DNA from: Ferrovibrio sp041906005
Lineage (GTDB): Bacteria > Pseudomonadota > Alphaproteobacteria > Ferrovibrionales > Ferrovibrionaceae
Assembly: GCF_041906005.1 (NCBI RefSeq)
Contig: NZ_JAYRJY010000001.1
Location: 1,240,001 to 1,304,000 of the forward strand
Direction: 5' to 3'
DNA: 64,000 bases
Position 1 is the stretch's first letter, and every line of letters starts with the position of its first letter. Below the pieces are notes generated by a model. It was not told the origin of the DNA. It was given only the letters and a program-made list of their open reading frames with translations, and ran no database searches. Below, piece by piece: positions 26,295 through 35,129 of the stretch. The position numbers and the translations under genes were made by a program.

Positions 26295-26386
26295 CCGTCA
26301 CCCCGGCCGCAGCGTAGCGCAGAGCTGGGAGCCCATTTTCATTCTCGATCCAACGAAATGGGATTCCCGCTTTCGCGGGAATGACA
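26295..26386. repeat. Direct repeat copy B plus a GGGATTCCCGC hairpin
   Basis: GTCACCCCGGCCGCAGCG and the following TAGCGCAGAGCTGGGAGCCC match copy A at 25514. It is followed by GGGATTCCCGC/GCGGGAATGAC, a common intergenic palindrome. The remaining leader 26387-26647 holds the nrdJ control region. Confidence 0.8.
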
Positions 26387-26479
26387 AGTTGAACAAGAAA
26401 TTGTGGCCCTGTGCATAACCCGGGATAACTTCAAAAGACCTGTCTGCGGATCGCGGGGATAAGCCGGATTTTCCAAGCT

Positions 26480-26495
26480 TCACAACATATTGTGT
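26480..26495. promoter_or_regulatory. NrdR box upstream of nrdJ
   Basis: TCACAACATATTGTGT matches 14 of 16 positions of the known NrdR consensus (ACACWATATMTWGTGT). NrdR represses ribonucleotide reductase genes through such sites, usually in pairs; I could not find a convincing second box one or three helical turns away. Confidence 0.75.
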
Positions 26496-26647
26496 CCGCC
26501 CCTGCGGTTGATCAATCTGTAGAAACATTAAGGGAACATTACGCTGGACTCATGCCGCTTGGGCGATAGAGTCAGAAGGCTGCGGCAGCGGGCGGTTTTT
26601 GCCGTCCGCGCCGCCGGTTTGCCTTTGTCTCTTTTCAGGATTCCCGT

Positions 26648-29023
26648 ATGTCGCCCATCGCGCCGATTTCGCAGCAAATCTGGGACATGAAGTACCGGTT
26701 CAAGGGACCGGACGGGAATCCGCTCGACCTTTCCATCCCCGATACCTGGCGCCGCATCGCCAAGGCTTTGGCCGAAGCCGAGAAGGATCCGGCGCAATGG
26801 GAGCAGCGCTTCTTCGAGGCGCTGGAGGATTTCCGCTTCCTGCCGGCGGGCCGCATCGTGGCCGGCGCCGGCACCGGGCGCAATGTCACCCTGTTCAACT
26901 GCTTCGTCATGGGCACGATCCCCGACGACATGGGCGGCATCTTCGAACACCTGAAGGAAGCCGCCCTCACGATGCAGCAGGGCGGCGGCATCGGCTATGA
27001 CTTTTCCACTTTGCGGCCACGCGGCGCGCCGGTGAAGGGCGTGGGCGCCGATGCCTCGGGCCCGCTGTCGTTCATGGATGTGTGGGACGCGATGTGCCGC
27101 ACCATCATGTCGGCCGGCAGCCGGCGCGGCGCCATGATGGCGACGTTGCGCTGCGACCATCCGGATATCGAAGCCTTCATCGAGGCCAAGCGCGAGCCGG
27201 GGCGGCTGCGCATGTTCAATCTTTCGGTGCTGGTGACCGATGCCTTCATGAATGCCGTGAAGCAGAACCTGCCCTGGGAACTGACCTTCAACGGCACCGC
27301 CTATCGCACCGTGCAGGCCCGCGAATTGTGGGACAAGATCATGCTGGCGACCTACTCTTACGCCGAGCCCGGCGTGATCTTCATCGACCGCATCAACCGC
27401 CGCAACAACCTGCATTACTGCGAGACCATCGCCGCCACCAATCCCTGCGGCGAACAGCCGCTGCCGCCCTATGGCGCCTGCCTGCTGGGCTCGATCAACC
27501 TGGCGCGGCTGGTGAAAAAGCCCTTCGAGGCCGAGGCCGAACTGGACCTTGCGCAGCTCGACACGCTGGTGCAGCGCGCCGTGCGCATGATGGACAACAC
27601 CATCGACGTCTCGCGCTTCCCGCTGGAGCAGCAAGCCCACGAGGCCCAGGCCAAGCGCCGCATCGGGCTGGGCATCACCGGCCTGGCCGATGCGCTGATC
27701 ATGGTGGGCGCGCGCTATGGCTCGGCCGCCTCGATCAGGCTGATCGAGACCTGGATGAAGCGGCTGCAGCGCGTGGCCTATCTGACCTCGGTGGAGCTGG
27801 CGAAGGAAAAAGGCGCCTTTCCGCTGTTCGACCGCGACCAGTATCTCGCCGGCGAAAGCATCCGGGAACTGGACGAGGATGTGCGCGCGGCCATCGCGCA
27901 GCATGGCATCCGCAACGCGCTGCTGACCTCGATCGCGCCGACCGGCACGATCTCGCTGTTCGCCGACAATATCTCGTCGGGGCTGGAGCCGGTATTCAGC
28001 TTCACCTACATGCGCAGCGTGCTGCTGCCCGACGGCAGCCGCCAGCAGGAGGAGGTGAGCGATTACGCCTATCGCCTCTATCGCCAGACCAGGGGCGAGA
28101 ACGCGCCGCTGACCGAGGCCTTCGTGGATGCGCAATCCTTAAGCCCGGCCGACCATGTGCGCGTGCAGGCCGCCGTGCAGAAATACATCGACAGCTCGAT
28201 CTCCAAGACCATCAACGTGCCCGAAGACATCGATTTCGATGCCTTCAAGGACGTCTATGCCATGGCCTACGAGCAGGGCTGCAAGGGCTGCACCACCTAT
28301 CGGCCGAACGACATCACCGGCTCGGTGCTGACCGTGAAGAAGGACGACAAGAAGAAACCGGCCGAGGCCGCCCAGCAGGCCGAACTGCCGCTGACCTCCT
28401 CGGCGCGGCCGGCCGAACTGCGCCCGGTGGAGGCGACACGCTCGCGCGATCCCGCCGCGCAGTCGCTTTCCGGCAGCGGCGTGGTCTACATGACCAAGCC
28501 GCTGGACCGGCCCGAGGCCCTGCCCGGCCGCACCTACAAAATCACCTGGCCGGAATCCGAACACGCGATGTACATCACGCTGAACGACATCATCCAGGAT
28601 GGCCGCGTGCGCCCCTTCGAGGTGTTCATCAATTCCAAGAACACCGAGCATTACGCCTGGACCGTGGCGCTGACCCGCATGATGTCGGCGGTGTTCCGGC
28701 GCGGCGGCGACGTGAGCTTCGTGGTGGAGGAACTGAAGGCCGTGTTCGATCCGCGCGGCGGCCACTGGATGGGCGGGCGCTACGTGCCTTCGCTGCTGGC
28801 GGCCATCGGCGAGGTGATCGAACGCCACCTGATCGAGATCGGCTTCATGGCCGATCCCAACGCGCAGCGCGAGGAAAAGGCCGTGCTGGCGCTGGCCGCC
28901 AATGCGGAAACGCCGAAGCCGCTGTCGGGCCTGCGGCAATGCCCGAAATGCGGCCAGCCCGGCCTGATCCGCTCCGAGGGTTGCGATACCTGCACCTCCT
29001 GCGGCTATAGTAAGTGCGGATAA
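26648..29023 (+). CDS. nrdJ: Adenosylcobalamin-dependent (class II) ribonucleotide reductase
   Basis: Makes deoxyribonucleotides using coenzyme B12 to generate the thiyl radical, so it works with or without oxygen. The 791-residue protein includes the reductase barrel segments NPCGEQPLPPYGACLLGS (active-site Cys region), GLGITGLADAL, and SGLEPVFSF. It ends with a TSCPD-type region (ITLNDIIQDGRVRPFEVF) and a four-Cys zinc ribbon (CPKCGQPG...CTSCGYSKCG). AGGA lies seven bases before ATG 26648. An NrdR box precedes it. No class I genes are in the window. Confidence 0.95.
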   Translation: MSPIAPISQQIWDMKYRFKGPDGNPLDLSIPDTWRRIAKALAEAEKDPAQWEQRFFEALEDFRFLPAGRIVAGAGTGRNVTLFNCFVMGTIPDDMGGIFEHLKEAALTMQQGGGIGYDFSTLRPRGAPVKGVGADASGPLSFMDVWDAMCRTIMSAGSRRGAMMATLRCDHPDIEAFIEAKREPGRLRMFNLSVLVTDAFMNAVKQNLPWELTFNGTAYRTVQARELWDKIMLATYSYAEPGVIFIDRINRRNNLHYCETIAATNPCGEQPLPPYGACLLGSINLARLVKKPFEAEAELDLAQLDTLVQRAVRMMDNTIDVSRFPLEQQAHEAQAKRRIGLGITGLADALIMVGARYGSAASIRLIETWMKRLQRVAYLTSVELAKEKGAFPLFDRDQYLAGESIRELDEDVRAAIAQHGIRNALLTSIAPTGTISLFADNISSGLEPVFSFTYMRSVLLPDGSRQQEEVSDYAYRLYRQTRGENAPLTEAFVDAQSLSPADHVRVQAAVQKYIDSSISKTINVPEDIDFDAFKDVYAMAYEQGCKGCTTYRPNDITGSVLTVKKDDKKKPAEAAQQAELPLTSSARPAELRPVEATRSRDPAAQSLSGSGVVYMTKPLDRPEALPGRTYKITWPESEHAMYITLNDIIQDGRVRPFEVFINSKNTEHYAWTVALTRMMSAVFRRGGDVSFVVEELKAVFDPRGGHWMGGRYVPSLLAAIGEVIERHLIEIGFMADPNAQREEKAVLALAANAETPKPLSGLRQCPKCGQPGLIRSEGCDTCTSCGYSKCG

Positions 29024-29029
29024 GGCAGG

Positions 29030-29049
29030 GCTTTACGCGCGCGTAAAGC
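29030..29049. promoter_or_regulatory. Perfect 20-bp palindrome between nrdJ and the HAD gene
   Basis: GCTTTACGCGCGCGTAAAGC is fully self-complementary. As RNA it could form an 8-bp stem with a CGCG loop but lacks a T tract, so a binding site is as likely as a terminator. Confidence 0.55.
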
Positions 29050-29064
29050 ATTGCCGTTAGGGAA

Positions 29065-29781
29065 ATGCACCGCACGCTAAAGCCGATGAGCGCCCATCAA
29101 ACCAGCGCCGAGCCAGGCCAGTCTCCGATCAAGGCCGCACCCATAAAGGCCGTTCTGTGGGATTTCGGCGGGGTGATCCTCACCTCGCCCTTCGAGGCCT
29201 TCCGCCGTTATGAAGAGGCACGCGGCCTGCCGCGCGACTTCCTGCGCGGCGTGAATGCGGTCAATCCCCATACCAATGCCTGGGCGCGCTTCGAGCGCGG
29301 CGAGGTGGATGCCGCCAGCTTTGGCGACCTGTTCGCGGCGGAAGCGAAGGCCCTGGGCCATGACGTGCATGGCAGCGAGGTGCTGAAGCTGGTGTCGGGC
29401 GAGATCCGCCCGCGCATGGTGGCGGCGCTCAAATCCGTGAAGACGCGCTTCAAAATCGCCTGCCTGACCAACAACATGCCGCTGGGCCACGGTCCGGCGA
29501 TGGCGGTGAGCCCGGAAAAGGCCGCCGCCGTGGCCGAGGTGATGCGCCTGTTCGACATCGTGGTGGAATCGAGCAAGGTGGGCGTGCGCAAGCCCGAGCC
29601 CGCCTTTTACCAGCGCGCCTGCGAGCTCTTGGATATCCAGCCGTTCGAGGCCGTGTTCCTCGACGATCTCGGCATCAACCTGAAACCCGCCGCCGCCATG
29701 GGCATGCAGACCATCAAGGTCGAAGACCCGGACAAGGCCCTGGCCGATTTGAGCCGCATCATCGGGATGGAGTTTGCATGA
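29065..29781 (+). CDS. HAD-family hydrolase (ACAD10/epoxide-hydrolase-N type)
   Basis: A 238-residue HAD phosphatase-like protein: nucleophile motif AVLWDFGGVIL (Asp-Phe-Gly), ACLTNN as motif II, Lys in SKVGVRKPEPAFY, and FLDDLGINLKPAAAMGM as motif IV. The pattern resembles the HAD domain found with acyl-CoA dehydrogenase family 10. ATG 29065 has GGGA almost abutting it and ATG 29086 lacks any ribosome site, so the start is uncertain. It overlaps the acyl-CoA ligase by four bases, which suggests a shared acyl-CoA pathway. Confidence 0.82.
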   Translation: MHRTLKPMSAHQTSAEPGQSPIKAAPIKAVLWDFGGVILTSPFEAFRRYEEARGLPRDFLRGVNAVNPHTNAWARFERGEVDAASFGDLFAAEAKALGHDVHGSEVLKLVSGEIRPRMVAALKSVKTRFKIACLTNNMPLGHGPAMAVSPEKAAAVAEVMRLFDIVVESSKVGVRKPEPAFYQRACELLDIQPFEAVFLDDLGINLKPAAAMGMQTIKVEDPDKALADLSRIIGMEFA

Positions 29782-31316
29782 GCCGCGCCGACGACATACT
29801 CAATTCCGAATTCGGCACGCTGCCCGGCCTGGTGGCCGCCTATGCCGCCGAGCGGCCGGACCATCCGGCGCTGATCGATGCGGAAGGTGTTCTGACCTAC
29901 GGCCAGCTGAATGCCCGCGCGGATCGTGTTGCGGCAGCCCTGCAGCGCGACGGCGCCAAACACAGCGTCAGCATCGTCAGCTATTCGCGCAACGACTATG
30001 TCACCGTCTATGTCGGCGCGTTGCGCGCTGGCCTGGCCGTGGCGCCGCTGGCGCCGTCGTCTCTCCCTGAGCAGATCGTGGCCATGGCCAACGATGCCGA
30101 TGCCGCGCTGATCTTCCTGGATGGCGACAACGAAACCGCGCTGAACGGCGTGCTGGATCAACTGCCGCGCCGCATCCGGCTGGACACGCCCGCCTTCGAA
30201 GCCTGGCTGGCACCGGAGGGCACGCAGCCGGCACCGGTGAACCTCACGCCACAGATGCCGTTCAACATCATCTATTCCTCGGGCACGACGGGCACACCGA
30301 AAGGCATCGTGCAGTCGCATGCCATGCGCTGGGCCCATATGCAGCGCGCCAATCTCTATGGCTATGACCGAGCGGCCATCACGCTGCTGTCCACGCCGCT
30401 CTATTCCAACACCACGCTGGTCAGCCTGTTCCCCACGCTGGCCGGCGGCGGCACGGCGATCCTGATGCCGAAATTCGACGTGGTGAAATACCTGGGCCTC
30501 GCGCAGAAACACCGCGTGACCCATACCATGCTGGTGCCGGTGCAGTACCAGCGCATCATGGCGCATCCCGATTTCGACAAATACGACTTCTCCAGCTTCC
30601 GCGCCAAGTTCTGCACCAGCGCGCCATTCAACGCGTCGCTCAAGGCCGACATCCTCAAACGCTGGCCCGGCAAGCTGATCGAGTATTACGGCATGACCGA
30701 GGGGGGCGGCACCTGCATCCTGATCGCCGACGAATTCCCCACCAAGCTGCATACCGTGGGCCGGCCGGCCGAGGGCCACGACATCCGCCTGATCACCGAG
30801 GACGGCAGGCCGGCGAAACCGGGCGAGGTCGGCGAGATCGTCGGCCATTCCGGCGCCATCATGACCAACTACCACAAGCAGCCGGGCAAGACGGCGGAAG
30901 CCGAATGGTTCGACGAGACCGGCAAGCGCTTCATCCGCACCGGCGACATGGGCCGCTTCGACGAGGACGGCTTCCTGCAACTGATGGACCGCCGCAAGGA
31001 CATGGTCATCTCGGGCGGCTTCAACATCTATCCCAGCGACCTGGAGGCCGTGTTGCGCCAGCACGGGGCCGTGTTCGACGTGGCCGTGGTGGGCGTGCCG
31101 TCAGAGCAGTGGGGCGAGACGCCGGTAGCGTTTGTGGTGAAGGCACCGGGTGTCGGGATCGGTGCCCCCGAGCTGCTGGCCTGGGCCAATGCCAAGCTGG
31201 GCAAGATGCAGCGCATATCCGCCATCGAATTCCGCGAGATGCTGCCGCGCAGCGCCATCGGCAAGGTGCTGAAGCGCGAATTGCGGGATGAGTACAAGGT
31301 GGCGGCTAAAATCTAG
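29778..31316 (+). CDS. AMP-dependent acyl-CoA synthetase/ligase
   Basis: Activates a carboxylic acid to acyl-AMP and then acyl-CoA. The 512-residue protein has the P-loop-like AMP motif YSSGTTGTPKGI, the YYGMTEGG substrate/AMP segment, the hinge region DMGRFDEDGFLQLMDRRKDM, and the C-terminal catalytic Lys in SAIGKVLKREL. Similar to long-chain or aromatic acyl-CoA ligases; the substrate is not determinable. The start overlaps the HAD hydrolase stop (ATGA). Confidence 0.92.
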   Translation: MSRADDILNSEFGTLPGLVAAYAAERPDHPALIDAEGVLTYGQLNARADRVAAALQRDGAKHSVSIVSYSRNDYVTVYVGALRAGLAVAPLAPSSLPEQIVAMANDADAALIFLDGDNETALNGVLDQLPRRIRLDTPAFEAWLAPEGTQPAPVNLTPQMPFNIIYSSGTTGTPKGIVQSHAMRWAHMQRANLYGYDRAAITLLSTPLYSNTTLVSLFPTLAGGGTAILMPKFDVVKYLGLAQKHRVTHTMLVPVQYQRIMAHPDFDKYDFSSFRAKFCTSAPFNASLKADILKRWPGKLIEYYGMTEGGGTCILIADEFPTKLHTVGRPAEGHDIRLITEDGRPAKPGEVGEIVGHSGAIMTNYHKQPGKTAEAEWFDETGKRFIRTGDMGRFDEDGFLQLMDRRKDMVISGGFNIYPSDLEAVLRQHGAVFDVAVVGVPSEQWGETPVAFVVKAPGVGIGAPELLAWANAKLGKMQRISAIEFREMLPRSAIGKVLKRELRDEYKVAAKI

Positions 31317-31317
31317 C

Positions 31318-31363
31318 CGTCATGGCCGGGCCCAGAGAAGTCTTCTTGGCCGGGCATGACGGT
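31318..31363. repeat. Intergenic palindromic repeat
   Basis: CGTCATGGCCGGGCCC and GGCCGGGCATGACGG arms around an 'agaagtcttctt' centre, between two convergent genes (acyl-CoA ligase and chaC). Could act as a bidirectional transcription end. Confidence 0.75.
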
Positions 31364-31374
31364 TTCAGTAGGGA

Positions 31375-31998
31375 TCATATCCCCGGGCAGCGTTTTTTCA
31401 CTTCCGCCAGCAGGTGGTGCAGCGGGCCGTCGCCGATGCCCAGTTCGTCCAGATGCGCCACGGTGTTGGCGAGATAGACCGCGTTAGGCCCGCGCGCGCC
31501 GCAGCAGGTGGCGATGGTGTCGATGACCTGCCGTTCGCTTAGATACCCCGCATATTGTTTGTGGTGCGGATCGGCCACGAAAGCCAGCACCTTCACGCGG
31601 CTGCCGTCTGCCATCTGCGCCAGGTGGAAGCCCGGGCGGTAGACGCCGGTGACCATCTCGCGGCGGTAGAGATAATCGATCACGGCGGTTTCGTCGCCGC
31701 GCTTCACGCGAAACGCCTTGCCGGTGCAGGAGCCGCCGGGCATCAGGCCCAGCACCAGGCCGGGCTGTTCCGGCGTGCCGCGATAGCGGTGCGACCAGAC
31801 GCAGAAACCGCGATGGAAGCCCCACAGCCGCGCCATCATCTGTTTCGAGAAGGGAAAACCCGGATCCCACATCAGCGAGCCGTATCCGAACACCCAGAGC
31901 GGCTGGCCCTTTTCGGGCACGATCCGGGGAAAGGGCGGCGCGGCCTCGCCGGGCAAGGGCTCTTCGTGATCGAAGGGAATATGCTTGCGTTTCGCCAT
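31375..31998 (-). CDS. chaC: Glutathione-specific gamma-glutamylcyclotransferase (ChaC-like)
   Basis: Cleaves glutathione to 5-oxoproline and Cys-Gly in the cytosol. 207 residues from ATG 31998. The substrate-binding loop FGYGSLMWDPGF, RGTPEQPGLVLGL, and the region with the catalytic Glu, LYRREMVTGVYR, are all ChaC hallmarks. The start codon overlaps the EamA stop (TGATG), so this is the second gene of a two-gene operon. Confidence 0.92.
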   Translation of the reverse strand: MAKRKHIPFDHEEPLPGEAAPPFPRIVPEKGQPLWVFGYGSLMWDPGFPFSKQMMARLWGFHRGFCVWSHRYRGTPEQPGLVLGLMPGGSCTGKAFRVKRGDETAVIDYLYRREMVTGVYRPGFHLAQMADGSRVKVLAFVADPHHKQYAGYLSERQVIDTIATCCGARGPNAVYLANTVAHLDELGIGDGPLHHLLAEVKKRCPGI

Positions 31999-32903
31999 CA
32001 CCGCTTCGGGGCGATATTCACCAGCGCCACGCCCATCATGGTGGCGGCCATGCCGGCCAGCGCCAGCGCGCTGAGCTGTTCGCCGAACAGGAAATAGGCC
32101 ACCAGGGCCGTGCAGGGTGGCACCAGGAAGAACAGGCTGGAGACTTTCGCCGCCGCGCCGCGCCTGATGAGAATGAACAGCAGCGTGATGGCGCCCAGCG
32201 ACAGCACGAGGCAGAGCCAGCCGAGCGCAAAGATGAATTCGCCGGTCCACTGCACCTGCCGCGTCTCGTACAGCAGCGCGAACGGCACCAATGCCACGGT
32301 GGTGGCGGCGAACTGGATCGCAGTGCCCGAACGCAGGTCGATCTGCGGGCAGAACTTCTTCTGGTACAACGTACCCACGGTGATACCGACCAGCGCGATC
32401 CCCGACAGCGCATAGCCCCAGGCGGTGCCGATGCCGGTGTCCAGCTTGGTCCAGACCACCAGCACCACGCCACCCAGCCCGAGCGCCAGCCCAAGCCATT
32501 GCCGCGCCGTGACGCGTTCGCCCAGCACCGGGCCAGCGGCGGCGGCCACTAAAAGCGGTTGAATCCCGACGATCAGCGCCGAGATGCCGGCCGGCACGCC
32601 ATGGAAAATCGAGGCGAAAACGCCGCCGAGATAGACGCCATGCAGCAGCAGCCCCGCCACGGCGATATGGCCGGCCATGCGCCAGTCCTGCGGCCAGGGC
32701 GCGGCGGTGAAGGCCGCGAAGATGCAGAGCAGAACCGTGACGGCGGCAAAGCGCAGAACCAGGAAGGTCATCGGCTCGGCATAGGGCAGGCCGAGCTTGG
32801 CGCCGATGAAGCCGGTGGACCACAGCAGGACGAACAGGCCCGGCATGGCGGCGATGGCCCAGGTCTGCAGCGAAGTCGGTCTGGCGGTGGTGGAAGACAG
32901 CAT
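31998..32903 (-). CDS. EamA/DMT-family transporter
   Basis: A 301-residue inner-membrane permease with about ten hydrophobic helices in two EamA repeats (first starting near PGLFVLLWSTGFIGAKLGLP, second from SGIALVGITVGTLYQKKF). ATG 32903 begins MLSSTTARPT; longer in-frame starts exist but run into a low-complexity stretch. Substrate unknown; relatives export amino acids or other metabolites. First gene of the pair with chaC, and divergent from the DUF2125 gene. Confidence 0.88.
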   Translation of the reverse strand: MLSSTTARPTSLQTWAIAAMPGLFVLLWSTGFIGAKLGLPYAEPMTFLVLRFAAVTVLLCIFAAFTAAPWPQDWRMAGHIAVAGLLLHGVYLGGVFASIFHGVPAGISALIVGIQPLLVAAAAGPVLGERVTARQWLGLALGLGGVVLVVWTKLDTGIGTAWGYALSGIALVGITVGTLYQKKFCPQIDLRSGTAIQFAATTVALVPFALLYETRQVQWTGEFIFALGWLCLVLSLGAITLLFILIRRGAAAKVSSLFFLVPPCTALVAYFLFGEQLSALALAGMAATMMGVALVNIAPKR

Positions 32904-33030
32904 AACGGCGGGAGGCGGCGATTGGTTCTCGGCACTATTGACCGTATGTCCAGCTATGGCAAGAAGCCGCCAATGGCAAGCCGGAGAACGGCCGGGCAAG
33001 CCGCAGAAGGGCGGCAAGCTGGAGAAGAGC

Positions 33031-34074
33031 GTGGCGGCCTGCTATATCCACGCCATGCGCTATATCATCCTGGCCGGCCTGATCGTCGGCGCCCTGCTCG
33101 GTTATTATGTCCTGTGGTCGCATCTGGCCGACCAGGTGGCGACCCAGGCTACCGCCTGGATCGAGAACCAGCGCCGCCAGGGCCGCGAGGTGGAATATAC
33201 CGGCTGGCGGCTCTGGGGTTTCCCCTATCGCCTGTCGCTCACCATCACCAACCTGAACTGGCGCGATCCGCAAAGTCCGCTCGCCTGGAAGCTGGGCGTC
33301 GAGGAATTCACGGCCCACCTGCAATTCTGGGACCTGCATCACGCCATCTTCGAACTGCCGGGCAAGCAGCGGCTGGGCTGGCGCGAGGGCAATGCCGAAA
33401 AGAATGTCGAACTGACCGCGGAGCGCTTCCGCGCCAGCCTGGTGCTGGATGCCGCCAACAATCCGCTGCGCTTCGCCGCCGATATCGCCAAACCGGCCAT
33501 CGGCGGCAATGTGCTGAACGGCTGGTCGGCCGAAAAGCTGCTGCTGCATGCGCGCCGCGCCGACAGCCAGCCGCCCAGCGCCGACCTTTCCCTGCAGGCC
33601 GACTCCATCACGCTGCCGGCAAACATGGATGGCCCGCTGGGCCGGCAGATGACATCGCTGAAACTGATCGGCACCTTACGCGGCAATGCCTATGGCAGCA
33701 GCCCGGAAGCGATGCTGGCCTCGTGGCGCGACGGCGGCGGCGTGGTGGATTTCCAGACCGTGAGCCTGCATTGGGGCGGCCTGATGCTGGATGGCGACGG
33801 CACGCTGACGCTGGACAAGCAATTCCGTCCACTCGGCGCCCTGGGCGGGCAGATCCGCAATGCCAATGCCGGCATCGACGCGCTGGCGGCAGCAGGCAAG
33901 ATGAAACCCGACGAGGCGGCGGCGGCAAAAGCCGCTCTGACGCTGGTGACCAAGCGCGATGCAAAGGGCGAGGCTTACCTGCCCGTGCCGCTGACCGCGC
34001 AGGAGGGCAAACTGTTCCTTGGGCCCGTGCCGCTGTTCAGCCTGGCCCCGGTGCTGACGCCGCCGACGCCATAA
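33031..34074 (+). CDS. DUF2125 domain protein
   Basis: A 347-residue protein from GTG 33031, which has GGAG six bases upstream; ATG 33055 (MRYIILAGLIVG) is the alternative and gives the usual short n-region. One N-terminal transmembrane helix (YIILAGLIVGALLGYYVLW) is followed by a long beta-rich domain of the AsmA-like/DUF2125 type, expected in the periplasm. Function unknown; it is widely kept in alphaproteobacteria next to tyrC, as here (convergent). Confidence 0.82.
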   Translation: MAACYIHAMRYIILAGLIVGALLGYYVLWSHLADQVATQATAWIENQRRQGREVEYTGWRLWGFPYRLSLTITNLNWRDPQSPLAWKLGVEEFTAHLQFWDLHHAIFELPGKQRLGWREGNAEKNVELTAERFRASLVLDAANNPLRFAADIAKPAIGGNVLNGWSAEKLLLHARRADSQPPSADLSLQADSITLPANMDGPLGRQMTSLKLIGTLRGNAYGSSPEAMLASWRDGGGVVDFQTVSLHWGGLMLDGDGTLTLDKQFRPLGALGGQIRNANAGIDALAAAGKMKPDEAAAAKAALTLVTKRDAKGEAYLPVPLTAQEGKLFLGPVPLFSLAPVLTPPTP

Positions 34075-34090
34075 GGCCATCAGAAAAAAT

Positions 34091-34163
34091 GAGATGCCGG
34101 GTCAAGCCCGGCATGACGGGTTCAGTTGAAATCGTCACCCCGGCCTTGAGCCGGGGTCCCATT
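34091..34163. repeat. Two intergenic palindromic units
   Basis: GAGATGCCGGGTC...GCCCGGCATGACGGG (34091-34119) then GTCACCCCGGC...GCCGGGGTCCCAT (34133-34163), the second resembling the type flanking the orphan gene. They lie between convergent genes. Confidence 0.75.
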
Positions 34164-34182
34164 GTTTACCGGAACAATTCCA

Positions 34183-35124
34183 TCAGGCCTGCGTATCGCC
34201 CTTCGCCGCCGGGCTGCGGCCGAAATCGGGCGCGGCGGTTTCCTGGCCGGCATCGATGATGGCCCGGCGGATGGCGCGGGTGCGGGTGAAAAGATCGAAC
34301 AGTGTGTCGCCTTCGCCCCAGCGGATCGCGCGCTGCAGGGCGATCAGGTCTTCGGTGAAACGCCCCAGCATTTCCAGCACCGCTTCCTTGTTGTTGAGGA
34401 AGACGTCGCGCCACATGGTGGGATCGGAGGCGGCGATGCGGGTGAAGTCGCGGAAGCCGCCGGCGGAATACTTGATCACTTCCGATTCCGTCACGGTTTC
34501 CAGGTCGTCGGCCGTGCCGACGATATTGTAGGCGATCAGATGCGGCACATGGCTGGTGATCGCCAGCACCAGATCGTGATGGCGCGGCTCCATGATCTCG
34601 ACCTTGCTGCCGATGGCCGCCCAGAATGCCTTCACCTTCTCCACCGCCCGGGCATCCGTTCCGGCCTCGGGCGTGAGGATGCACCAGCGATTCTGGAACA
34701 GCGTGGCGAAACCCGCCTTGGGGCCGGAATGCTCGGTGCCCGCCACCGGATGGCCCGGCACCAGATGCACGCCCGGGGGCAGATGCGGCGCCACATCGCG
34801 GATCACCGCCTGCTTGCACGAACCGACATCGGAGACGATGGCGCCTTTTTTGAGCGCCGCACCGATATGCGCCGCCACGGCAGCATTGGCGCCCAGCGGC
34901 ACGCAGAGCAGCACCAGATCGGCATCCTTCACGGCCTCGGCCGCATCGGTATGCACGCTGTCGCCCAGTTGAAGCTCCTGCGCCTGCCGGCGGTGCGCCT
35001 CATTGGCATCGGCAATCGCGATATGCTTAGCCAGCCCATGCTCGCGCGCGGCGCGGGCGATCGACGAACCGATCAGGCCGATGCCGATGATGGCCAGTCT
35101 GTCGAAAAGAGGGCGGTTGAACAC
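34183..35124 (-). CDS. tyrC: Prephenate/arogenate dehydrogenase
   Basis: Oxidatively decarboxylates prephenate or arogenate in tyrosine synthesis. 313 residues from GTG 35124 (MFNRPLFDRLAIIGIG). The NAD(P) site is IGIGLIGSSIA; catalytic and substrate segments are SDVGSCKQ, GHPVAGTEHSGP and SHVPHLIAYN, with the helical dimer domain at the C-terminus (SAGGFRDFTRIAASDPTMW). It starts six bases downstream of the hisC stop, with which it must be co-transcribed. Confidence 0.93.
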   Translation of the reverse strand: MFNRPLFDRLAIIGIGLIGSSIARAAREHGLAKHIAIADANEAHRRQAQELQLGDSVHTDAAEAVKDADLVLLCVPLGANAAVAAHIGAALKKGAIVSDVGSCKQAVIRDVAPHLPPGVHLVPGHPVAGTEHSGPKAGFATLFQNRWCILTPEAGTDARAVEKVKAFWAAIGSKVEIMEPRHHDLVLAITSHVPHLIAYNIVGTADDLETVTESEVIKYSAGGFRDFTRIAASDPTMWRDVFLNNKEAVLEMLGRFTEDLIALQRAIRWGEGDTLFDLFTRTRAIRRAIIDAGQETAAPDFGRSPAAKGDTQA

Positions 35125-35129
35125 CGCAT

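Noticed and set aside
26528..28135. 535-codon open frame on the minus strand opposite nrdJ
   Set aside because: Antisense shadow; no recognisable domain, and nrdJ is unambiguous.
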